A stretch of DNA of 29,528 nt from DATGKK01 sp035294725. Its GTDB lineage: Bacteria; Actinomycetota; Acidimicrobiia; Acidimicrobiales; Bog-793. The notes beneath the pieces are model-generated. The model saw only the letters and a list, made by a program, of their open reading frames with translations, ran no database searches and was not told the DNA's origin. Both the position numbers and the translations under genes were made by a program. This document shows positions 1 through 6,899 of this stretch, piece after piece. The stretch covers positions 1-29,528 of the forward strand of contig DATGKK010000052.1 of assembly GCA_035294725.1 (NCBI GenBank), in the 5' to 3' direction. How positions within the stretch are numbered: the first letter of the stretch is position 1; each line of letters opens with the position of its first letter.

Positions 1-638
1 ACCCGCCGCACGTGTACCTCAACGAGCAACGCCTGAACGACGCGCTGTTCCCGTTCCTCGCCACCGCGCTCTTCGGACCCGAGCGCACCGGCTACTGGCG
101 CACGTGCCTGGATGCCGCGGCCGAGCCTGAGCGCGCCGCGCCAACCAAGGAACGCGCCGCGGAGGTCGAGGCCGAGATCGCCGACCTCGAACGGCGCCTC
201 ACCCGCCAGCTCGTCAACCTCGAAGCTGGCGACGTCACGTCCGCGCTCCGCCGTCGTGTCGGTCAGCGCGTGGCCGAGCTGGAGGACGCCATCGCCGAGC
301 GGCGAGAGCGACTCGTGGCACTCGCCCGGGAGTCGGCGACAGAGGCGCCCACGTTGGCCGACGTCGCCCCGTTGCTCGACCGGCTGCCGATCCTCGCCGA
401 CTCGCTCGACAAGGCGCCCCAGAGCGAACTACGGGCCCTGTTCGACGCGCTGCAGCTCGACGTCGTCTACCAGCCGGCTGACGGCGCCGTCGACGTCGCA
501 GTCACGCTCTACGATCGCGGTGACGATGCGCTGGCAGGCGCTGCGCCCGTGCGCGCGGAGGACTGGTTGGCGGGTTACCGACACAACTCGCTGACCTGGA
601 CGTCCATGCCCGAGTTTGACCATCCGATCCCAGGTTAA
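1..638 (+). CDS. Large serine recombinase, C-terminal fragment (5' end outside window)
   Basis: The reading frame is open from the window edge to a TAA at 636-638, so the N-terminal resolvase catalytic domain and most of the recombinase domain are missing from view. The visible start (PPHVYLNEQRLND, then a GPERTGYW segment) resembles the end of the recombinase/zinc-ribbon region of large serine integrases. It is followed by a heptad-rich, Glu/Arg-rich stretch (about residues 45-110) expected of their coiled coil. The remaining C-terminus (SELRALFDALQLDVVY) also fits that family, where the last segment often reads RALFDALGLRVVY-like. A GTG at 12 is an in-frame codon and probably not the start. 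Large serine recombinases integrate or excise mobile elements and act on att sites in the cytoplasm. The stop overlaps that of the convergent gene at 635-1045. Whether the protein is intact cannot be judged here. Confidence 0.72.
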   Translation, partial: PPHVYLNEQRLNDALFPFLATALFGPERTGYWRTCLDAAAEPERAAPTKERAAEVEAEIADLERRLTRQLVNLEAGDVTSALRRRVGQRVAELEDAIAERRERLVALARESATEAPTLADVAPLLDRLPILADSLDKAPQSELRALFDALQLDVVYQPADGAVDVAVTLYDRGDDALAGAAPVRAEDWLAGYRHNSLTWTSMPEFDHPIPG

Positions 639-1045
639 GCGGCTCCGCGTCCCGAAGGGTCGGCAGCGGGTGCCCGGCGGCGGCGGTCGGGTGGCGGCTG
701 AGGAGGCTCGGCCCATCCTTCGGCCCTCGCAGCGGCGATGGCGCCGAGGTGTTCGAGCTCGCGTACGAGGTGGTGGAGCCGGGCGGCGTTGTCGAACCAC
801 GGCTCGTAGGTCTGCGCCTGTTCGGGGGTCAGGTTGCGGGTGGTGGTCTTACCGGCGACCCGTCTGGTCCAGGAGCGATACGGGCCGTGCCGGCGCGACG
901 GGTCGCTGTGGCAGGAGCAGCCGGCATTGCCGCAGCGCCCGGTCCGTTCGACGAGGCTGCCGGGCAGGCAGAAGCCAATGTTGGCGATCTCGGCCGCGAT
1001 CTGGCGCTGGCGTCGGCGCAGGTCGGCATCGCTCACGTGCTCCAT
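635..1045 (-). CDS. DUF6788-like small protein of mobile regions
   Basis: This is a 136-residue basic protein with no assigned biochemical function. Its core resembles small proteins of the DUF6788 type that I associate with transposon and integron neighbourhoods. That core has a CGNAGCSCH cysteine cluster, then HGPYRSWTRRVAGKTTTRNL, then an LTPEQAQTYEPWFDN helix. The clustered cysteines and histidine suggest metal or nucleic-acid binding, which is inference. I chose the start at 1045 because a purine-rich run (AAAGGGGGGAAAC on the minus strand) lies just upstream. An in-frame ATG at 1063 has no such site. The last 25 or so residues are Pro/Arg-rich and low complexity. The gene converges on the serine recombinase, and the two stop codons share TTAA at 635-638. 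It diverges from the recombinase-like gene at 1102. Confidence 0.68.
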   Translation of the reverse strand: MEHVSDADLRRRQRQIAAEIANIGFCLPGSLVERTGRCGNAGCSCHSDPSRRHGPYRSWTRRVAGKTTTRNLTPEQAQTYEPWFDNAARLHHLVRELEHLGAIAAARAEGWAEPPQPPPDRRRRAPAADPSGRGAA

Positions 1046-1101
1046 GTTTCCCCCCTTTAGCATCGCCCACCTGATGGCCGTACTGCATCATACTTACGGA
1101 G
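1046..1101. promoter_or_regulatory. Compact divergent promoter region
   Basis: These 56 bases separate two divergent genes of the accessory segment. On the plus strand CATACT (1089-1094) sits 7 nt before the ATG at 1102, which would give an almost leaderless mRNA. On the minus strand the overlapping TATGAT (1092-1087) is a good -10 match about 41 nt before the ATG at 1045. The two hexamers overlap, so the two promoters might compete. No convincing -35 boxes are visible, so this is a weak prediction. Confidence 0.35.
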
Positions 1102-1918
1102 ATGTCCAGAACGGCCTCGTCCCTCCGTCGAGATGCCTGGGTCGCGTCGAGGCTCGCGCGCTTCGCCTCGGGCCGCGGGCTCCCGGACTGCCCCGAAGCG
1201 GTGTTCGACCGGGACGTGATCGAGTCCTTCGTGCGTCACGGGTCCGCAGCGTGGGCCCCGGCCACCCGGGGGGACGTACCGCTCGGCGCTGTATCGACGG
1301 GCCGACGCCTTCTCGCCACGCGGTCCGCGCGGCGCGCCGTTTCCGGGGTCGCCGGCCCCTGCACCGTACTCGAGGGTCGAGCTGGCGGCGCTGCGGGCCA
1401 TGGCAGATGGCGCGACGAGCGATTGGCGGAGGCGGTCGGCGCTCGTCATGCTCGCCTCGGGCGCCGGGGCGGGGCTCCATCCCGGCGAGCTCGTGGCTCT
1501 CGTCGGATCCGACGTGATCCAAGACGGGCGGCGCGTGACAGTCGCCGTCGTGGGGGCACGGCCACGTCTCGTCCCCGTGGTCGGCCGCTACAGCGAGGAC
1601 TTGGTGGCGGCGGCCGAGACAGCCGGAGACGGCGCGTTGTTCCGCCCCGGATCCGCCTCGCGGCGCGACAAGAACTTCGTGAATGACTTCGCACGCAAGC
1701 TGAGAAGCGACCCGGCCGATCCGTGGTGGTCGGTGCGCCGGCTGCGCTCCAGCTTCATCTGCGGACATCTACAGGCGCAAACGGCGCTTGACGAGGTCAT
1801 GTCCATCGCCGGCGTGGTCGAGGTGGAGTCCCTCGCCCGCTACATGTGCCACGTGGCGGGGGCCCCCTCCTCCAAGGCGGCGCTTCGACGCACGCTCGAT
1901 GCGCAGCGGCTCGGATGA
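1102..1918 (+). pseudogene. Tyrosine-recombinase-like gene with a +1 frameshift
   Basis: Two frames together encode one protein of about 270 residues. Frame 1 runs from ATG 1102 (MSRTASSLRRDAWVASRLARF) to about 1270. Frame 2 continues from about 1271 (RGTYRSALYRRAD) to the TGA at 1916-1918. The switch falls in a run of six G at 1268-1273, and removing one G restores a continuous reading frame. The C-terminal half has the layout of the tyrosine recombinase/integrase catalytic domain: LVMLASGAGAGLHPGELVAL corresponds to box I, VRRLRSSFI to the H-x-L-R-H region, and a final LARYM carries a tyrosine. However, the box I arginine position is His and the HxLRH histidines are not evident, so strand-cleavage activity is doubtful even if the frame were restored. 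The gene ends in an ATGA overlap with the transposase at 1915, which implies translational coupling. The single-base change may be a real mutation, a sequencing error or, less likely, programmed frameshifting. Confidence 0.62.
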
Positions 1919-3558
1919 GGAGCGGCCTCGACATCCCCGAGGCCACCGGCCCCGTGGATGACGAGACGGCCTTGTTCGCCTCCGAGCTGGTGGAGCGCTC
2001 GGGCGTCGCCGCGCGCGCCGAGGCGCTTCTCGCGCGCTCCACCGGCCGCCCGCGCACGGTCCCCATGCACGCGGTCCTCACCGCCTTGGTGTGCTTGGCG
2101 CTAGAGGGACGGGCCCTCCTGCTCACCGCCGCCACCGACCTTCTCCACCGCCGCCTGTCCGACCACGTGCGCACCACGCTCGGGACTGCCGGTCCCCCGC
2201 TCGACCGCCTGGGTTTCTTGGCCCGTTACCGGTGCGTGCGCTACTGCTTCCACCTCCTTCTTTCCACGATGGACCCCTCGTTGCTGCCAAAGAACCGGCG
2301 CCTTAGTGAAAAGGAGCTGGCACAGCGGACAAAGGAGCTCGACGAACAAGCCGAGGTCGGCGCCCGGAGGCGCCTCGAGGAGACGGTGAACGCCCTGATC
2401 GAGGCCAGCCTGTCGGTCATGACCGACGCCGAGCGGGCCGCTCTGTCGGGCACGGTCGGCCTCGACGCCACCTGCGTGCCGCTTTTCAGCCGGGGGCCCT
2501 CCAAGCGCTCCGGGCTGTGTGCGAGCGACCCCGACGGGGGCTGGTACATCCGCCAGGGCGACCATCGCGACGTGGAGGGACCCGACGGCAGGGGCCTCTC
2601 GAAGATCGCCTGGGCGCTCGAGGCCACCATCTGCACCGCGGCCCCTCGAGTGCCCGGGCAGGCGGCCGGCGCGGCGAACCTGGTGCTCGGTGCCGCCCTC
2701 GAGCGCCCCGGAATCGACCCGGGTGGGACCGGCGTGCGGGTGCTCGCCTCCATCGTCTCACGCGGATACAGCGCCGGCCCGCTCGGGGCGGACCGTGCCT
2801 ATTCCGCGGCGCTCCCCGAACGCTTCCACCTGCCGGCGCGCGCCTTGGGCTTCACCCCAGTGATGGACTATCGCGTCGATCAGCTCGGGGTGCAGGCCCA
2901 ATCGGGCGGGGCCCTATTGATCGAGGGGGCATGGCACTGCCCGGCCACGCCAGCAGTGCTCGTCACTGCCACCAAGGACTGGCGGGCCGGGTCGATCGAC
3001 CACGCCACCTACAAAGCGCGCATCGCAGCGCGCGCCGCCTACCGACTAAAGCGCACCGAGGGCCCCGACAAGGACGGCTACGAGCGCCACCGCTGCCCGG
3101 CGCTCGGGGAGCACGCCGGGCTCGCCTGCCCGCTTCGCCCGCCGGCGGGAGCGATGCGCGACGGCCGGCCCAAGGTCCTCGAGGCGCCGGCCGAGCCGCC
3201 CAAGGTGTGCACCCAGACGGCGGTGACCGTCGCCCCCGACGTCGGGGCCCGCCACCGCCAGGACCTCGCCTTTGGGTCCGAGGAGTGGGCGCGTGCCTAC
3301 GCCACGCTCAGGAACACCATCGAAGGGCAGAACGGGTATCTGAAAGACCCCGCTCACGAGGCGCTCGCGGCGCCGGCGAGGCGGCGGGTGCGCGGCATCG
3401 CCGCCCAGTCGCTGTTTTGCGGGGTGCTCTTGCTCGCCGGCAACCTGCGGCGGCTGAACGCGCATCGCGAGATGGTGAAGGCTGAGGGCGCGCCAAGATC
3501 CGCCGAGCGGGCCAGACGACGGCGCACGTCCCTCTCGGACTTCCGGCCCTCGGGCTGA
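1915..3558 (+). CDS. DDE-type transposase (IS1182/IS5-like fold, family uncertain)
   Basis: This is a 547-residue protein. Three separated acidic positions in typical DDE contexts are visible: D184 in VGLDATCVP, D293 in LGADRAYS (compare ADRGYDS of IS transposases), and E470 in RNTIEGQNGYLK (compare R-x-x-E-R-x-N). An N-terminal helical region comes first (about 40-150, with AVLTALVCLALEGR). A Cys-containing insertion (about 390-435, C-x8-C spacing) lies before the final acidic motif. The family is therefore cut-and-paste transposase. I cannot assign a precise IS family. The ATG at 1915 is preferred over in-frame codons further upstream because it overlaps the preceding stop as ATGA, which implies co-translation. 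No terminal inverted repeats were found by eye in the 56 bases upstream of the unit or the 178 bases downstream. A hairpin at 3670-3695 may end the transcript. Confidence 0.66.
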   Translation: MRSGLDIPEATGPVDDETALFASELVERSGVAARAEALLARSTGRPRTVPMHAVLTALVCLALEGRALLLTAATDLLHRRLSDHVRTTLGTAGPPLDRLGFLARYRCVRYCFHLLLSTMDPSLLPKNRRLSEKELAQRTKELDEQAEVGARRRLEETVNALIEASLSVMTDAERAALSGTVGLDATCVPLFSRGPSKRSGLCASDPDGGWYIRQGDHRDVEGPDGRGLSKIAWALEATICTAAPRVPGQAAGAANLVLGAALERPGIDPGGTGVRVLASIVSRGYSAGPLGADRAYSAALPERFHLPARALGFTPVMDYRVDQLGVQAQSGGALLIEGAWHCPATPAVLVTATKDWRAGSIDHATYKARIAARAAYRLKRTEGPDKDGYERHRCPALGEHAGLACPLRPPAGAMRDGRPKVLEAPAEPPKVCTQTAVTVAPDVGARHRQDLAFGSEEWARAYATLRNTIEGQNGYLKDPAHEALAAPARRRVRGIAAQSLFCGVLLLAGNLRRLNAHREMVKAEGAPRSAERARRRRTSLSDFRPSG

Positions 3559-3669
3559 GCGCTTCCCATCCGGGAGCCACGGGCCTCTTTGGACCTTCGC
3601 GGCCCGGCAGCCGATTCACGTCGTCACCGGCCGCAGCCGCCCGCCACGGGGCCGAGTGATACACCCGTT

Positions 3670-3695
3670 CGCGACGATACCTATAACCCGTCGCG
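3670..3695 (+). terminator. Possible transposase terminator hairpin
   Basis: The arms CGCGACG (3670-3676) and CGTCGCG (3689-3695) pair perfectly over 7 bp around a 12-nt AT-rich loop, followed by GCTTTTG. The short T tract and the large loop make this a weak intrinsic terminator for the gene ending at 3558. Its position, between a mobile gene and a tRNA, also allows it to be a recombination-site dyad. Confidence 0.35.
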
Positions 3696-3713
3696 GCTTT
3701 TGTCGTTGCGAGT

Positions 3714-3735
3714 GGGTCACTTGTGTCGGTGACCC
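3714..3735. other. Inverted repeat abutting the tRNA 3' end
   Basis: GGGTCAC (3714-3720) and GTGACCC (3729-3735) are perfect complements around an 8-nt spacer. One base separates the repeat from the encoded CCA of the minus-strand tRNA. On the tRNA transcript this forms a stem right after the mature 3' end. It could be a transcript-end or processing structure, or a core/arm dyad of an attachment site. No T run follows on the minus strand, so a classic terminator is not indicated. Confidence 0.45.
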
Positions 3736-3736
3736 T

Positions 3737-3811
3737 TGGCGCCCCCGGCAGGACTCGAACCTGCGCACCCGGCTCCGGAGGCCGGTGCTCTATCCACTGA
3801 GCTACGAGGGC
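3737..3811 (-). tRNA. tRNA-Arg (anticodon CCG), CCA encoded
   Basis: Read on the minus strand from 3811, the sequence folds as a full cloverleaf. The acceptor arm GCCCTCG pairs with CGGGGGC (one U-G pair), with discriminator G and an encoded CCA at 3739-3737. The D stem is GCTC/GAGC. The anticodon stem is CCGGC/GCCGG with loop CTCCGGA, which gives anticodon CCG reading the CGG Arg codon. A 4-nt variable loop follows, then T stem GCAGG/CCTGC with loop TTCGAGT. The tRNA lies divergent to argS, whose product charges it. Its 3' end faces the recombinase and transposase segment, which is the usual orientation when a tRNA 3' end serves as an integration site. Confidence 0.96.
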
Positions 3812-3896
3812 AAGCGGTCGGCGCTGGCCGCCGTGACGCCGTGCAGCGGCCGAAGGCGACATCGGTGCACGGCGCTACGGCCCTTGTCGCCTGCGG

Positions 3897-3926
3897 TTGC
3901 ATCCTAGCCCCGGGTTCGGCCATCCT
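3897..3926 (+). promoter_or_regulatory. Candidate argS promoter
   Basis: TTGCAT (3897-3902) and CATCCT (3921-3926) are separated by 18 nt, and CATCCT lies 9 nt before the argS ATG. The same hexamer-9 nt-start spacing is seen before rpmE (TACACT). The matches to consensus are partial, so confidence is low. Confidence 0.3.
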
Positions 3927-3935
3927 CGTCGTGGG

Positions 3936-5546
3936 ATGGGAACCGAGACCGAGCTCGCCGAGTCGATCGTCCGCGCGGCTGGCACGCTCGGCATCCACCT
4001 CGCTCCCGAGGAGGTCCACCTCGAACGCCCCCAGAGAGCGGAGCACGGTGACTGGTCGACCAACGTCGCCCTCGCCCTCGCAAAGCGCGCAGAGCGGCCA
4101 CCTCGGCAGCTCGCCGAGCAGCTCGCGGCAGCCCTCGATGCGGACGCACCACGCCACGTTGCAGGCGTGGAAGTGGCAGGGCCCGGCTTCGTCAACTTCA
4201 GGCTCGACGCGGGGTGGCTCCACGACCACCTCCGGGAGATCATCCGCCAGGGGGAAGGCGGCTATGCGGCGGTCGATCTCGGCCGCGGCGCCCGGGTGCA
4301 GATCGAGTTCGTCTCTGCCAACCCGACCGGCCCGCTCCACGTCGGCAACGGCTGGCTCGGGTCGTACGGCGACGCCCTCGCCCGCCTCATGAGCCGGGCC
4401 GGTTGGGAAGTGGAGCGGGAGTACTACGTCAACGACACTGGGGGCCAAGTCCGCATGCTCGGCGAGAGCCTCCTCGCCCGCCGGCGTCGGGAACAGGTGC
4501 CGGACGAGGGCTATCAAGGGCAGTACGTCGCCGATCTTGCCGAGCAGTACGACGGGCCGGACGACGTGATGGCCGCCGGGCGCTTTGCGACAGAGCGCAT
4601 CCTCGCCAGCATCCGGGAGACGCTCGGGCGGCTCGGCATCAGCTTCGACGAGTGGTACTCGCAGGCCTCGATCGAGGAGAGCGGCCGCGTCGCCGACACG
4701 ATCGAGCTCCTTCGCGAGCGGGGGCACGTGTTCGAACAGGATGGCGCGGTGTGGCTCCGCTCGACGGAGTTCGGCGACAGTCGAGACCGTGTGCTCGTGA
4801 AGTCGAATGGCGACGCGACCTACCTCGCGGGCGACCTCGCCTATCACCGGAACAAGTACCTCGAGCGTGGCTTCGACCTCGTGATCAACGTCTGGGGTGC
4901 GGACCACCACGGGCAGGTCGCCTCTCTCAAGGCCGGCGTGCAGGCACTCGGCATCGATCCCGACCGGCTCGAGGTGCGGCTCGGCCAGCTGGTCTCGCTC
5001 GTGGGCGGGCGGATGTCGAAGCGATCCGGCAACTACGTACCGCTCGACGAGCTCATCGACGACCTCGGACCCGACGCCACCCGGCTCCTGTCCCTGCTGT
5101 CGTCTATCGACCAGGCCACGACGCTCGACCTCGACGCGGTGAAGCGCCAGTCGATGGAGAACCCCGTCTACTACGTGCAGTACGCCCATGCCCGGATCGC
5201 GTCAATCGGCAGGGTGGCGGCCGAGAGGGGGATCGAGCGCCGGCCGATCGACCTGGTCGACCTCTCGCTGCTCTCGCACCCGCGCGAGCTCGACGTGCTC
5301 CGGGTCCTCGAGGAGCTGCCCCGCGTCGTGCGCGAGGCGGCCCTCGACCGGGCGCCGTACAAGGTGACGAACTGGGTGCGGTCGCTCGCCGGCTCCTTCC
5401 ACGGCTTTTACCACGACTGCTACGTCATGGGAGAGGGTGTGTCACCCGAGCTCACCCAGGCGCGCCTGTGGCTCGTGGAAGCGGCCCGGATCGGCCTTGC
5501 CATCGGGCTCGGCCTGCTCGGGGTGAACGCTCCGGAACAGATGTGA
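3936..5546 (+). CDS. argS: Arginyl-tRNA synthetase
   Basis: This 536-residue class I aminoacyl-tRNA synthetase attaches arginine to tRNA-Arg in the cytoplasm using ATP. Domain order is visible. The N-terminal Arg-S domain (about 1-90) includes EHGDWSTNVALALAK and GPGFVNFRL. The catalytic Rossmann domain opens with ANPTGPLHVGN (HIGH-type signature at 135-138, last His replaced by Asn). The KMSKS-type loop reads GRMSKRSGNYV. The DALR anticodon-binding domain begins at YYVQYAHARIASI. Actinobacterial ArgS proteins are known to be lax at the last HIGH residue, so Asn is unlikely to mean loss of function. I chose the ATG at 3936 because it directly precedes the conserved N-terminus; an in-frame GTG-type extension to 3897 adds non-conserved sequence. 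It is the first gene of a tight run with lysA (4-nt GTGA overlap) and sits beside a tRNA-Arg gene. Confidence 0.95.
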   Translation: MGTETELAESIVRAAGTLGIHLAPEEVHLERPQRAEHGDWSTNVALALAKRAERPPRQLAEQLAAALDADAPRHVAGVEVAGPGFVNFRLDAGWLHDHLREIIRQGEGGYAAVDLGRGARVQIEFVSANPTGPLHVGNGWLGSYGDALARLMSRAGWEVEREYYVNDTGGQVRMLGESLLARRRREQVPDEGYQGQYVADLAEQYDGPDDVMAAGRFATERILASIRETLGRLGISFDEWYSQASIEESGRVADTIELLRERGHVFEQDGAVWLRSTEFGDSRDRVLVKSNGDATYLAGDLAYHRNKYLERGFDLVINVWGADHHGQVASLKAGVQALGIDPDRLEVRLGQLVSLVGGRMSKRSGNYVPLDELIDDLGPDATRLLSLLSSIDQATTLDLDAVKRQSMENPVYYVQYAHARIASIGRVAAERGIERRPIDLVDLSLLSHPRELDVLRVLEELPRVVREAALDRAPYKVTNWVRSLAGSFHGFYHDCYVMGEGVSPELTQARLWLVEAARIGLAIGLGLLGVNAPEQM

Positions 5547-6832
5547 CGCCCTCGACGGCACCGATCGCCCGCCACCTGCTCCCCCTCACTGCCGGGCGCG
5601 GGCCGGCCGGCGCCCTGACGGTGGGCGGCGTCGATCTCGTCAAGCTGGCTGGAACGTACGGGACACCCCTGTTCGTCTACGACGAGGAGCACCTCCGGGC
5701 GCGCTGCCGCGAGGCCGTGGCTGCCTTTGGACCGGGGGTTGCCTACGGGACGAAGGCGTTCTTGTGCAAGGCGATGGCAGCCCTCGCCGCCGAAGAGGGA
5801 ATGCACCTCGACGTCTCATCGGGTGGCGAGCTCGCCGTCGCACTCGCCGCCGGCGTGCCGGCCGACCTCCTCGTGCTCCACGGCAACAACAAGTCGGCGG
5901 AGGAGCTCGCAGCTGCGATCGAGGCGGGGGTCGGGCGGATCGTGGTCGACTCCTTCGACGAGATCGAGCGGCTGTCGGCGGCGCTCGGGGCAGCCGCCGG
6001 CCCGTTTCCTCGCCTTCTTGTCCGGGTCACGCCCGGAATCGAGGCCCACACTCACGAGTACGTGATGACCGGGCAGGAGGACTCCAAGTTCGGCTTCAGC
6101 CTTGCTTCGGGAGCTGCAGATGAAGCCGCCTCTGAGCTGCGCGCCCGCTTTCAGGCCAGGTTCGTCGGTGCGCACGCTCACGTCGGCAGCCAGATCTTCC
6201 GCACCGACGTCTACGCCCGCGAGGTGGAGGCGGTCGTGCCGTTCGTGCGGCGGCACGGGCTTGCCGAGTGCTGCATCGGCGGAGGTCTCGGGGTCGCCTA
6301 TCTCGACGGGGAGCACGCTCCGGCGCTCTCCGAGTGGGCGGAGGTCGTGCGCAAGGCGGCGGCGGCAGCCGGCATGCCCAAGGGCGTAAGACTGACCGCT
6401 GAGCCTGGTCGGGCGATCGTGGCTGCGGCCGGGATCACGCTCTATCGCGTCGGAACGATCAAGGAGCTTCCGGGCCTTCGCACCTATGTCGCCGTGGACG
6501 GCGGCATGAGCGACAATCCGCGCCCGGTGCTGTATGGGAGCGGCTACGAAGCCTTCCTGCCGCGCGCTCCGGACGCTGAGCGTCCCGTCGCAGCTCGGGT
6601 CGTCGGCAAGCACTGCGAGTCCGGCGACGTCGTCGTCGATGACGCCCGCCTACCCGCCGACCTCGCCGTCGGTGATCTCCTTGCCACACCGGTCACTGGC
6701 GCGTACGGCTTCGCGATGGCCTCCAACTACAACCGCGTCCCTCGCCCGGCGGTCGTGTTCGTGCTAAACGGGAGCTCTCGCGTCGTCGTGAGAAGGGAGA
6801 CGGTCGACGACCTCCTCCGTCTCGAGCCCTGA
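5543..6832 (+). CDS. lysA: Diaminopimelate decarboxylase
   Basis: This 429-residue PLP enzyme (fold type III) decarboxylates meso-diaminopimelate to L-lysine, the last step of lysine synthesis. The Schiff-base lysine is K71 in VAYGTKAF. Other family signatures are HVGSQ, the glycine-rich phosphate-binding GGGLG, EPGR, and the cross-subunit CESGD motif with C358. The C-terminal GAYGFAMASNYNRVPRP matches the substrate-site end of LysA. The GTG at 5543 overlaps the argS stop as GTGA, which supports translational coupling. An argS-lysA pair is standard in Actinobacteria. It belongs with hom and thrC as an aspartate-family amino-acid cluster. Confidence 0.95.
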   Translation: MTPSTAPIARHLLPLTAGRGPAGALTVGGVDLVKLAGTYGTPLFVYDEEHLRARCREAVAAFGPGVAYGTKAFLCKAMAALAAEEGMHLDVSSGGELAVALAAGVPADLLVLHGNNKSAEELAAAIEAGVGRIVVDSFDEIERLSAALGAAAGPFPRLLVRVTPGIEAHTHEYVMTGQEDSKFGFSLASGAADEAASELRARFQARFVGAHAHVGSQIFRTDVYAREVEAVVPFVRRHGLAECCIGGGLGVAYLDGEHAPALSEWAEVVRKAAAAAGMPKGVRLTAEPGRAIVAAAGITLYRVGTIKELPGLRTYVAVDGGMSDNPRPVLYGSGYEAFLPRAPDAERPVAARVVGKHCESGDVVVDDARLPADLAVGDLLATPVTGAYGFAMASNYNRVPRPAVVFVLNGSSRVVVRRETVDDLLRLEP

Positions 6833-6887
6833 GTCGATAGCCCTGATGCGGTCACCCCGACCCCTCGGGGCCGGCCGCTCCGCCGAC

Positions 6888-6893
6888 TACCGT
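6888..6893 (+). promoter_or_regulatory. -10 element for a leaderless hom mRNA
   Basis: TACCGT ends 6 nt before the GTG at 6900. The same geometry (TANNNT, 6 nt, start codon) occurs before prfA and glyA in this window. It supports transcription starting at or next to the hom start codon. No Shine-Dalgarno sequence is present upstream of GTG 6900. Confidence 0.5.
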
Positions 6894-6899
6894 GTGGCC

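Noticed and set aside
1264..1280. Programmed frameshifting as the favoured explanation
   Set aside because: A +1 shift is needed, while IS elements mostly use -1 slippage. There is no evident stimulatory structure, so a simple indel is more likely.
1046..3736. Terminal inverted repeats of the transposase unit
   Set aside because: I compared the sequence upstream of 1102 with the reverse complement of 3559-3720 and saw no convincing matching ends.
3717..5189. Minus-strand open frame through argS and the tRNA
   Set aside because: It runs across a tRNA gene and antisense to argS. Composition is typical of a shadow frame.
4214..5542. Upstream in-frame extension of lysA inside argS
   Set aside because: This part is an out-of-frame reading of argS, rich in Arg and Pro. 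LysA homology starts after GTG 5543.
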